7,817 nucleotides of DNA from positions 1 through 7,817 of the forward strand of contig JBPOIH010000012.1 in assembly GCA_052034685.1 (NCBI GenBank), given 5' to 3'. The DNA comes from CAYUUR01 sp052034685. Its GTDB lineage: Bacteria > Patescibacteriota > Saccharimonadia > Saccharimonadales > CAYUUR01. A program made the translations under genes and the position numbers. This document shows, one piece after another, positions 1 through 6,289 of the stretch (position 1 is the stretch's first letter; each line of letters starts with the position of its first letter). The notes under the pieces were generated by a model. That model did no database searches, was not told the DNA's origin, and saw only the letters and a program-made list of their open reading frames with translations.

Positions 1-7
1 GCGTAGG

Positions 8-53
8 CCAAGAGTGTCAAGGTGGAGACTTTGTACTACCTTGATACTCTTGG
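8..53 (+). repeat. Long imperfect inverted repeat; RNA hairpin on the plus strand
   Basis: Bases 8-25 pair with 36-53 to give an 18-bp uninterrupted stem closing a 10-base loop (26-35). Sixteen pairs are Watson-Crick. The other two (16/45 and 24/37) are G opposite T, which are G-U wobbles if the plus strand is transcribed but A-C mismatches if the minus strand is. This asymmetry suggests selection on a plus-strand RNA. The stem is not followed by a T-run on either strand, so it is not a classical intrinsic terminator. It could be part of a structured RNA, a 3' end stabiliser of a gene to the left, a processing site, or a small palindromic repeat. The pairing is seen directly; the function is unknown. 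Confidence 0.6.
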
Positions 54-83
54 TTCACCCGTACAATTAAGAGACAGAGGAAG

Positions 84-118
84 GAAGTCTATATACAGAC
101 GACTTTTTTATCTTTTTT
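84..118 (+). terminator. Possible weak intrinsic terminator, plus strand
   Basis: AAGTC (85-89) can pair with GACTT (101-105), or alternatively GTCT (87-90) with AGAC (97-100). The sequence then runs into TTTTTT, ATC, TTTTTT (104-118). A stem followed by T-tracts on the plus strand would end transcription arriving from the left, just downstream of the 8-53 hairpin. The stem is only 4-5 bp, so this is a weak candidate. It would not serve the minus-strand operon. Confidence 0.25.
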
Positions 119-173
119 CGAAAAACACCGATATATTTAAGAATTTTTTATATTTGGTTGCTACACTGGAAAT

Positions 174-311
174 ATGAGTAACAATAATCAAGATCCAACA
201 CTGGCCGAGGTGCTGCATCAACTTGCTGATACATGGCAAGATTTTGCAAACCTGTGCGATGAGCAGGCCAATCAGATCATACGAGAACTTAAAGAAACTT
301 CGTCTAACTAG
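174..311 (+). CDS. Small acidic helical protein, 45 aa, unknown function
   Basis: This is a 45-codon ORF from ATG to TAG on the strand opposite to the operon. I do not recognise the protein. It is acidic (8 Asp/Glu against 2 Lys/Arg). Residues 9-41 look like a single amphipathic helix with hydrophobic residues at heptad-like spacing (L10, L14, L17, W21, F24, C28, I35, L39), suggesting a short coiled coil or a helical binding peptide. It has no signal peptide or membrane segment, so it is probably cytoplasmic. The polar start (MSNNNQDP) and lack of low complexity look like a real protein rather than a chance frame. The Shine-Dalgarno is poor (GGA at 168-170, only 3 bases before the ATG), and the AT-rich upstream stretch has no clear promoter. 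Its stop overlaps the end of the convergent VirD4-like gene by 8 bp. It could be a chance ORF; conservation in relatives would decide. Confidence 0.55.
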   Translation: MSNNNQDPTLAEVLHQLADTWQDFANLCDEQANQIIRELKETSSN

Positions 312-2895
312 GCTTCTTGTCCCTGTCTCGTACCCTATGGTTTTTAACACGTTGTTTTTTGGTATCTGCAGTTTTAGATGCAGGAACAGCGCTGGTCTTT
401 TTAGTTTCAGTATTTGCAACAACCTTCTTAGCGTACTTCTTTCGTGAAGAGCGGATAACCTCTTTAAACACGATTTCATCCGCCGCTTCCTCTACTACCA
501 CTGTCTCACCAGACAGTGGTTCCTGGGCGCTTATAGCGGCGATACGCATATAGAAGTTATAGGCTGGTAAGTTAGCAATCTCTCCCTGTTCAATGTACGG
601 ATAGAACAGTGGCAATACATACCGTTCGTCAGCCGGACTACCAGAACGGAAACAAATAACTGTACCCACGTTAGCAAGAATAATGTCTACTAATCTTTGT
701 TGATCCTGCTGGCTAGTAGATTGCTCTGCCATGATAAGGAACAACTTATACTTACGAGCTTCACTGAGCATCTGTACAAAGCTCATCGTGGCGAAGTTTT
801 GGAACTCATCGACATATAGGTAGAATGGTCGACGATCGGTTTGCTTGAGCCGTGAACGTCTCAGCGAAGCGACTTGAAGTTTGGCAAGGATTGTAGTGCC
901 AAATAGTGCTGAAGTATCTTCGCCTAAATTGCCCTTTGAGAAATTACATATGAGGATCTTGCCGGAATCGAGGATGTCACCAAAATCAATCGTGGACTTA
1001 TCCTGTTCTAGTATTCGTTTGGCGGATGCCGAAAACAGGAAACGACCGATCTTGGCGGTAATACCTGCTACCATCTTAACTTTCTGAAACTCACCAGCTT
1101 TACCAAGCTCGTTCTTCCAAAAGTTTGCCAGGTCGACGTCATCTAGTTTTTTTACTATCTCTCGACGATACTTGTTATCGTTGAGAAGTCGGAAGATGGT
1201 GAACAAATTAGGATTTTCCATCGTGAGTGCAGTCTGGATGGTATTACGCAGTACGTACTCAATACGGTGCCCGCCCGAATCATCTTCCGAGAATATCTTA
1301 CGCAGGACTGAGATAGTTGATTCAGTGATAAGATCTTTTTCGCGAAGGAGATCGTCGCCTTCAAGTCCTGGCGTTAGCTCAAGTAAGTTCACACCAATCG
1401 GGTACGCGAGATCATCGGGGTTCATATAGATAACATCATCCATCCTCTCTTTTGGAATATGATGCAAGATCGTTTCTGCTAAGTCCCCGTGCGGATCAAT
1501 CACTGCAATGCCTTGGCCGTTGTTTATATCTTGCAAGATACTGTAAAGCAGCAGAGTTGTTTTACCATTACCTGTACCACCGACAATATACATGTGGCGT
1601 TGCCGTTCAGCATCGGTAAGTCCGATTGGCGTAGTTATTCCATGATGGTGATTCTCACCAATGTAGAGCGATAGTTTTTTGTTTGTTTTGAGTGAAACAG
1701 GAGCTGGGAGGGTGCGACTAAGTGAAGTAATAAGATTATCAGTCTTACTAATGTGGCTGGCTGGAAAATGGAACAGGCTCGACACCTCGCTAGCAGACAG
1801 GACTAAGGACTGTTTTCTGGTTAGATTTGGTAGCCGCAGGGCTGCAAGTCGCGTACGGTAGGTTTGAATGAGTGGCAATCGTGCCTTAACGCGTAACGCC
1901 TGGTACTGTGGGACAGAATAGCCATCAAGCGCCGATCGGAGGGTGGTAAGTTGCTCTTTGGAGTGAGGACTGTTAGCAATTAGTCGCAAGTCAACCTGAA
2001 ATAAGGGCTGAGAAACTTTCTGATGCATAGACTCCATGAGCTCAAGCTCAAACGCACTAAGAGTTCTGGCAGGACGTTGTCGTTTTTGAACTTGCGCCTG
2101 GAGGGTGGCGTCTTTTGCAGACTTATTCTGGTAATAACTAGAGGTTGAGCCATTGTATACTTCACCAATCGTTTCGGTTGCACCTAGCACTGCACCTGAA
2201 AACAATTCACTAACTTTAGCGAGTGGAGATAGCTTGCCGTAAGATACACGCCTTAAAATATCTTCGTTGCCCAAGATTCTACGAGAAAGTCTGCTCGCTT
2301 CAACAAGCTTTATTGGCTGGACAATAAGTTGCATGGAAAGACGTTCATTATCTTCGAGTTTAGTCATGGCGGCAGTAATGTATGACAAAGGATCATGTTG
2401 CTCAAACGCTTTGCTTAGTGCAAGTGGCAAGACAAAGTGGCGTTCCAGCGTAAACTCATTAATAAGATCTGGATTGTCTGCGGCATGCTCTACTATCTTT
2501 GTCTTTGCTTCTGGAATATATGCAGCAATTACTTTTTGTAGTGAGTTTGCACTGCGCGCCTCAACTTGCACCAGGAACCGGATACCTTCTTGTTTGGTTG
2601 AAACAATCTCAAAAGATAGTGCAGGTGTTCTGCGAAGTAATTTTTCTTTGAGCGTTCTCGCGCTTCTAAACCCATGTATGACCGAGAATAACTGCGTAGT
2701 TGATTCAGGCGTTTTAGATATAGACGCCGGCGGCGTTAGTTCTAGCCATACCATGGTGCGACGATGCAAGTAAAGACGATTGATTATCATTGTAATGAGT
2801 TGGACGAGACAATACGCAAGCGCTATCACAGCGAGCAGTAAAGCTACTTGAACTGCATAGTAAGCTACGGTAGCGAGATAGGTAGTGGGCTCCAC
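304..2895 (-). CDS. VirD4/TraG-like T4SS coupling ATPase with long N-terminal region
   Basis: This is an 863-aa membrane-anchored ATPase of the VirD4/TraG/HerA superfamily, expected to recruit substrate to the secretion channel at the inner face of the membrane. One hydrophobic segment lies at about residues 14-38 and is followed by a basic stop (RLYLHRR). Residues ~45-400 form a large region with no motif I can name. The motor follows: Walker A GGTGNGKTT (439-447), a conserved IDPHGDL (466-472), Walker B YLYVDEFQNF (692-701), and the NVGTVICFR block (742-750) typical of this superfamily. The tail from ~815 is Lys/Arg/Ser/Thr-rich and probably disordered. The start is GTG: AAGAAAGGAG (2912-2903) sits 7 bases upstream, and the frame overlaps the CHAP gene end by 31 bases. 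The stop is TAG at 306-304. Classic VirD4 proteins have Walker A much nearer the N-terminus. I am confident of the family and unsure of the cargo. Confidence 0.93.
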   Translation of the reverse strand: MEPTTYLATVAYYAVQVALLLAVIALAYCLVQLITMIINRLYLHRRTMVWLELTPPASISKTPESTTQLFSVIHGFRSARTLKEKLLRRTPALSFEIVSTKQEGIRFLVQVEARSANSLQKVIAAYIPEAKTKIVEHAADNPDLINEFTLERHFVLPLALSKAFEQHDPLSYITAAMTKLEDNERLSMQLIVQPIKLVEASRLSRRILGNEDILRRVSYGKLSPLAKVSELFSGAVLGATETIGEVYNGSTSSYYQNKSAKDATLQAQVQKRQRPARTLSAFELELMESMHQKVSQPLFQVDLRLIANSPHSKEQLTTLRSALDGYSVPQYQALRVKARLPLIQTYRTRLAALRLPNLTRKQSLVLSASEVSSLFHFPASHISKTDNLITSLSRTLPAPVSLKTNKKLSLYIGENHHHGITTPIGLTDAERQRHMYIVGGTGNGKTTLLLYSILQDINNGQGIAVIDPHGDLAETILHHIPKERMDDVIYMNPDDLAYPIGVNLLELTPGLEGDDLLREKDLITESTISVLRKIFSEDDSGGHRIEYVLRNTIQTALTMENPNLFTIFRLLNDNKYRREIVKKLDDVDLANFWKNELGKAGEFQKVKMVAGITAKIGRFLFSASAKRILEQDKSTIDFGDILDSGKILICNFSKGNLGEDTSALFGTTILAKLQVASLRRSRLKQTDRRPFYLYVDEFQNFATMSFVQMLSEARKYKLFLIMAEQSTSQQDQQRLVDIILANVGTVICFRSGSPADERYVLPLFYPYIEQGEIANLPAYNFYMRIAAISAQEPLSGETVVVEEAADEIVFKEVIRSSRKKYAKKVVANTETKKTSAVPASKTADTKKQRVKNHRVRDRDKKPS
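497..520. repeat. Perfect 10-bp inverted repeat inside the VirD4-like gene
   Basis: ACCACTGTCT (497-506) and AGACAGTGGT (511-520) are exact inverse complements separated by the tetraloop CACC (GGTG in the operon mRNA). It lies within the coding sequence for residues around SGETVVV (795-801), roughly 190 bases before the stop. No T-run follows on either strand. It could be a stable mRNA hairpin that slows the ribosome or protects the 3' end, or it could be coincidence. Confidence 0.5.
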
Positions 2896-3449
2896 GAAGC
2901 TGCTCCTTTCTTGCCGTGAATGAAGGTATACGACGAGGCTGCGTCTGCCGAGAATGTTCGTCTGCTTAGAATATTAAGCCCTAGAAAATTCATCTCAGAG
3001 ATTGCCCATTCGCCAGACTGATTATTTACGCTAGCCACGTACGCGACATGCCCCCATTCACCGTTATCGGTCTGAAATACCGCACCGACTTCAGGCGTAT
3101 GATTTACAATGTAACCATCACGAATCGCTCGGTCGTCCCAAGTGTTGGCATTACCCCAACTGGTTGGTATCGGGTAGCCTGCCCATAGTCGCATAGCAAA
3201 TGCCCAGTATGTACAGTTGCCCCAAGCATAGGTATCACCCTCAACTGGCCCACCAGTATAGAACCCTTGTGACTCAGCTGCTGCAAGGCTTGGTACGCCC
3301 GACAAAAACGATACAACGCTTTCGCCCATGGAAAAGACGGCCGCAAATGGCAGGGCAACAATAATGGCCATTGTAGCGAGCACTAACGCTGCTTGTTTCT
3401 TGAGATTCCCGCCCGTCACCACATTCAGTGCGAGCAGGCCTCCATTCAT
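2865..3449 (-). CDS. Membrane-anchored CHAP-domain peptidoglycan hydrolase
   Basis: This 194-aa protein has a short cytoplasmic N-terminus, a hydrophobic segment at about residues 18-41 (uncleaved anchor or signal peptide) and an extracytoplasmic CHAP domain (about 60-180). CHAP enzymes are cysteine amidases/endopeptidases that cut peptide bonds in peptidoglycan. The expected signature is visible: GNCTYWAF with catalytic C79, WGHVAYV with H134, and ISEMN with E152/N154. The length fits one CHAP domain without a separate lysozyme domain, unlike the two-domain wall hydrolases (CwlT/TcpG type) of many Gram-positive conjugation systems. Its place in the operon implies the VirB1-like job of opening the cell wall for the channel. 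The ATG overlaps the VirB4 stop as ATGA; GGAG (3461-3458) lies 8 bases upstream. The last ~10 codons overlap the next gene. A role against a partner cell's wall is possible but not shown. Confidence 0.9.
   Translation of the reverse strand: MNGGLLALNVVTGGNLKKQAALVLATMAIIVALPFAAVFSMGESVVSFLSGVPSLAAAESQGFYTGGPVEGDTYAWGNCTYWAFAMRLWAGYPIPTSWGNANTWDDRAIRDGYIVNHTPEVGAVFQTDNGEWGHVAYVASVNNQSGEWAISEMNFLGLNILSRRTFSADAASSYTFIHGKKGAASWSPLPISLP
2903..2912 (-). promoter_or_regulatory. Shine-Dalgarno that fixes the GTG start of the VirD4-like gene
   Basis: Read on the minus strand this is AAGAAAGGAG followed by a 7-base spacer and GTG at 2895. It lies inside the end of the CHAP gene, where it encodes the Lys-Lys-Gly of that protein's C-terminus. 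It supports the GTG over any downstream ATG. Confidence 0.85.
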
Positions 3450-5179
3450 GCGTACAACTCCGTTGGATCAGTCGTTATGAGCGGATGTTCTTTATCTGAA
3501 GCCACAACCTTAACCGCAACGTGATTCTGATCAGCAATGATCAGCGCGTCACCACGTTCACAAGTAAGTAGGAACTGTTGTTCATACTCAGATAAACTAA
3601 ACTCGCTGACTACGGTTTTAATCGTCGTGGTGTCTTGGCGCATGAGGATACGCAGAGCTGACTGCGATGCGATTGCGCGACCATAGTCACTTTTTAGGAA
3701 ATCGTCGGCTTGCTGGGAGATGAACGAAACACCGAGGTAGTACTTTCTGGCTCGACGAACTAAGCCGGCAATAAAGCGTGCACTTTGTTCGTGTTGAAGA
3801 AGAAGCCAGCCCTCATCAATTACTAGCATTCGTTTTTCAGGCTTTGCTTTCACCTGATTCTGAATGAAGTTCGAAATGATCAGCATCATGATTGGCCGCA
3901 GATTGGCGGGCATATCTTTGATGTCGAAAATTACTAAACGGTTATCTAGTTGAATATTAGTGTGAGAATTGAAAATCTCAGAACTTGAGCCACTAATGTA
4001 TTTTTCTAGTCGCTCACAAAGTTGAAGTTGTCCCAGGCTGTGAAGCTCTGCATAGAGATCTTCAAGTAGCGGCTGTTCTTTCTTAGCTTTCTTATAGACC
4101 TTCAAGATCGCTTTATCTACTGCGGCTTTTTCGCGCTTATCTAGTCCTTCAGCCATAAGGTCTATAACGGCCGTTAGGTCTTGGACGTGCTCTGCAAGAT
4201 CACCTTTGGTATGAAAGGTGGTAGCAAGATCGAAGGGATTAATCTTCTCTTTGCTTTTGGCTGAGAGTTTAATATAGGTGCCACCAACTGTTTCGCTCAG
4301 TCGTTTGTACTCACGTTCTGGGTCGATGACGAGTACCTTGGTGCCTTGCATGAGCTGGCGTAATATTTCTACTTTTGTCGTATAGCTTTTACCAGAACCA
4401 CTTTGCGCGAAGACAATAGAGTTAGCGTTGTGGAGACTAAAGCGATCTAGTATTACTAAGGAGTTGTTGGACTTGTTTACGCCGTACAAAATACCAGACT
4501 CTTGTACCAGCTCTGAGCTCATGAATGGGAACGTAAGCGCGGCTGAACTACTGTCCAGGTTCCGCTTCTGTGCTAATTGGTCTTCTCCTCTCGGCAAGAT
4601 AGATTGCAATGCTTCAAGTTGCTGGTAACGGGCAACTTTGGAGTAAAATAGTCGTGCTGACATTGTGGCTTCAAGCAGCTTGGTTGTTTTATTAAGTCCC
4701 TCTAAACTATCCGCTCGAATAGCAATATAGATGGACATCTGAAACAGCTTCTCTTGGCCACGTTGAATCTTGTCTCGCAGCTCAATGGCAGATTCAAGCG
4801 GATCAGTCACCTCGGAGCCGACGATCTTGCCAGCTTTCATCATCGCCCGGCGAGTAGACTCTAGCTCGGTAATTTTACGATGTAGTTTGGGTAGAGCGTG
4901 CAGGGCATTAACTTCGTGAAGATGGTAGCTAATATCTGTGTCATGATTGAAGTTGATTAGACTATCGAGCCAACCAGAACTTGCTACAAACGGATACCCA
5001 GAAATATACAGTGTACGAATATATACACCATCAATAAGAAGGTGGTCTGCCTCCTCCTCAAGTCCGGCATAGCTCAGTACATCAACGGCATCCTGTTCTC
5101 CAAACGTCAGGCTTAGTTCTTTTTGTTTTTCCTCTCGAAGCTTCTTACGATGCTGTATTTTTTCTAGTACTGCGTTCAT
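3446..5179 (-). CDS. VirB4-family T4SS ATPase
   Basis: This 577-aa cytoplasmic ATPase powers T4SS assembly and transfer. Residues 1-25 are charged and probably helical. Residues ~25-240 resemble the VirB4 N-terminal region, and residues ~240-577 are the RecA-like motor. Motor motifs are Walker A AQSGSGKS (258-265), VIDPEREY (284-291), Walker B MLVIDEGWLL (451-460), SFISQQ (485-490) and RILMRQD (510-516). The first Walker A glycine of the usual GxxGxGKS is alanine here; the catalytic GKS is intact. No membrane segment is seen. At 577 residues it is shorter than the ~790 aa of classic VirB4, and the 209-aa gene just upstream may supply the missing N-terminal part. The ATG at 5179 overlaps the upstream TAA as TAATG, with GAGAAAGGAG (5196-5187) 7 bases before it. 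The stop TGA overlaps the CHAP start by 4 bases, indicating translational coupling. Confidence 0.94.
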   Translation of the reverse strand: MNAVLEKIQHRKKLREEKQKELSLTFGEQDAVDVLSYAGLEEEADHLLIDGVYIRTLYISGYPFVASSGWLDSLINFNHDTDISYHLHEVNALHALPKLHRKITELESTRRAMMKAGKIVGSEVTDPLESAIELRDKIQRGQEKLFQMSIYIAIRADSLEGLNKTTKLLEATMSARLFYSKVARYQQLEALQSILPRGEDQLAQKRNLDSSSAALTFPFMSSELVQESGILYGVNKSNNSLVILDRFSLHNANSIVFAQSGSGKSYTTKVEILRQLMQGTKVLVIDPEREYKRLSETVGGTYIKLSAKSKEKINPFDLATTFHTKGDLAEHVQDLTAVIDLMAEGLDKREKAAVDKAILKVYKKAKKEQPLLEDLYAELHSLGQLQLCERLEKYISGSSSEIFNSHTNIQLDNRLVIFDIKDMPANLRPIMMLIISNFIQNQVKAKPEKRMLVIDEGWLLLQHEQSARFIAGLVRRARKYYLGVSFISQQADDFLKSDYGRAIASQSALRILMRQDTTTIKTVVSEFSLSEYEQQFLLTCERGDALIIADQNHVAVKVVASDKEHPLITTDPTELYA

Positions 5180-5808
5180 TATTCATCTCCTTTCTCTACC
5201 AAGGCAGTGTGGATCAGCTGCAGAGCTTGTTCAGTCAGTGGTTGAATTTTTGCCTGAGCAGGGTTGTAGAAGCTATAGAAGAGATCGAGTACCTCTAGGC
5301 TACTAAGTTGTTTGGTGTGCATACCAAGTCTTGTCATGCCTTTAGATACGATATCTACTTTTAGACTCAGTTGTTCTTTGATGAGTTCAAAGTCTGCTTT
5401 TTTACTCGCCCCGTATGGTATTACTAAATAGAAATGACGCGTCAGAATCTTATTAGTCGTTATGAGTGAACGAATAAACTCATCGTAGTTTTTAAGCTGT
5501 TTACGGTAGACTGGCTCCGCTTCACCATCTAACCGTTCGGTTAGATCCTCCAAATATTTATCCATGTCGATCTCACGAGTACGAATCAAGATCTGCAAAT
5601 TCGAGCCAACTGAGTTTAAGAAACTCTCATAGGTGTCGATAATCGCATCTTGTTCTTCTTCGCTCTTAAGCTCAAAGTTCAGTGAAGAAACGCTCAGTAT
5701 TGCCCGGTACTGATCATTCGGGAGCATCAGGATATTATCCCTTACGCCCTTGATGGCAATCTGTTGTCGGCTGGTAGTTTTACTTGTCGACTTCTGTAAA
5801 GCGAACAC
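5179..5808 (-). CDS. TraC-like domain protein, probable small partner of VirB4
   Basis: This is a 209-aa soluble protein without membrane segments or nucleotide-binding motifs. The middle (about residues 30-140) reads as a beta-alpha alternating domain: a strand-like AILSVSSLNFEL (36-47), a helix rich in Glu/Asp, then NLQILIRTREID and, later, FYLVIPYG. This layout, with an LQILIRTR-type strand after a long helix, is what I know from TraC-like/VirB4 N-terminal domains in Gram-positive and CPR conjugation loci. Position between PrgI and VirB4 agrees. I infer it is a detached VirB4 N-terminal module that docks the ATPase on the membrane channel. The start is GTG at 5808, backed by a near-perfect AAGAAAGGAGG (5824-5814) with a 5-base spacer. 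The first internal ATG (codon 28) has no such signal. It overlaps PrgI by 29 bases and VirB4 by 1. The family call rests on recognition, not on a search. Confidence 0.75.
   Translation of the reverse strand: MFALQKSTSKTTSRQQIAIKGVRDNILMLPNDQYRAILSVSSLNFELKSEEEQDAIIDTYESFLNSVGSNLQILIRTREIDMDKYLEDLTERLDGEAEPVYRKQLKNYDEFIRSLITTNKILTRHFYLVIPYGASKKADFELIKEQLSLKVDIVSKGMTRLGMHTKQLSSLEVLDLFYSFYNPAQAKIQPLTEQALQLIHTALVEKGDE
5187..5196 (-). promoter_or_regulatory. Shine-Dalgarno of the VirB4 gene
   Basis: Minus-strand GAGAAAGGAG with a 7-base spacer to the ATG at 5179. It is embedded in the last codons (Glu-Lys-Gly) of the upstream TraC-like gene and supports reinitiation at the TAATG junction. Confidence 0.85.
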
Positions 5809-6289
5809 GTAGGCCTCCTTTCTTAGTCATTTCAAATCTCAGGTTACTGTTTTGCCGCTGAATAGTTTCTAGAACTCTAGTAGCATCATGCAGTGCCAGC
5901 CTCGGCAGTTTCGCGGTGTCTCGTTTCGTGACTGACTTAGCCTTTTCTTCTTCTGTTTGCATATTGGGCTGCGGATTATCTCTTAACGTGTCAGTATTTT
6001 TATTGAACAGATAGTATTTTGGCCGCAAGTTATATCGCAGTATGGTGATTAGCCAAAACAAGATAATTTTGCCTTTGATGCGGATTGCCAGTATACCCAT
6101 GAGCAAGCCAATAACTATCATGATGGCGTACTTGTAAGCACTGCTGTGCATGACTGGCGGTAGGATGACAAACAAAGCTGCTGCGATGAATACGGGTATC
6201 ACCAGGAGGGCAAGCTGGGAGAATCCGAGACTGCCCATGATCCTATCTTCGACTGTGGTTACTTGTGCTGGGACAACCGTACTTCTCAT
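5780..6289 (-). CDS. PrgI family T4SS membrane protein
   Basis: This 169-aa protein has a short N-terminal motif VPAQVTTVEDRIMGSLGFSQ (6-25), which matches the start of PrgI family proteins (a conserved VPxQ..xEDKIxG-type block before the first helix). Two hydrophobic segments follow at about residues 25-46 and 51-68, then a third mildly hydrophobic stretch (75-84) leading into LRYNLRPKYYLFNK (83-96), typical of the family. The remaining ~70 residues are polar and basic, probably cytoplasmic. PrgI/TcpE-like proteins sit next to VirB4 in Gram-positive conjugation loci and are thought to link the ATPase to the membrane channel. The ATG at 6289 overlaps the VirB6-like stop as ATGA; AAGGAG (6303-6298) is 8 bases upstream. 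The C-terminal ~60-residue extension (from about residue 105) is longer than I expect for the core family and may be lineage-specific. Confidence 0.85.
   Translation of the reverse strand: MRSTVVPAQVTTVEDRIMGSLGFSQLALLVIPVFIAAALFVILPPVMHSSAYKYAIMIVIGLLMGILAIRIKGKIILFWLITILRYNLRPKYYLFNKNTDTLRDNPQPNMQTEEEKAKSVTKRDTAKLPRLALHDATRVLETIQRQNSNLRFEMTKKGGLRVRFTEVDK
5814..5824 (-). promoter_or_regulatory. Strong Shine-Dalgarno deciding the GTG start of the TraC-like gene
   Basis: Minus-strand AAGAAAGGAGG, 5 bases before GTG at 5808, lies within the PrgI gene where it encodes Lys-Lys-Gly-Gly. It is the strongest ribosome site in the window and precedes a GTG, so it likely offsets the weaker start codon. 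Confidence 0.85.

Noticed and set aside
41..67. Promoter-like TTGATA (41-46) and TACAAT (62-67)
   Set aside because: The spacer is only 15 bases, the -35 lies in the hairpin arm, and transcription would run at once into the possible terminator at 84-118.
2..70. Open plus-strand frames reaching the left edge (2-70 ending TAA; 3-44 ending TGA) as the tail of a gene
   Set aside because: They are too short to judge and coincide with the hairpin, whose structure explains the sequence as well. A gene tail cannot be excluded without the sequence to the left.
1..173. Known structural RNA (tRNA, tmRNA, SRP RNA, RNase P RNA) at the left end
   Set aside because: GAGGAAGGAAGTC recalls RNase P or SRP motifs only superficially. 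No T-loop, CCA end, conserved P4 or SRP tetraloop region could be found.
346..360. Stem AACA/TGTT followed by a T-run as a plus-strand terminator for the small gene
   Set aside because: The stem is 4 bp, and the T-run is the complement of lysine/glutamine codons in the VirD4-like tail.
108..479. 123-codon minus-strand ORF across the small gene and the end of the VirD4-like gene
   Set aside because: It overlaps the VirD4-like gene out of frame and is antisense to the better-looking 174-311 ORF; the protein is Lys/Arg/Leu/Ser-rich without domain features.
2267..2773. 168-codon plus-strand ORF inside the VirD4-like gene
   Set aside because: It lies wholly antisense to a well-supported coding region, its composition is Ser/Cys/Arg-rich as expected from a shadow frame, and no family is recognisable.
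4201..4220. 7-bp inverted repeat CACCTTT...AAAGGTG with a 6-base loop inside the VirB4 gene
   Set aside because: It is short, lies mid-gene, and is expected by chance in a window of this size.
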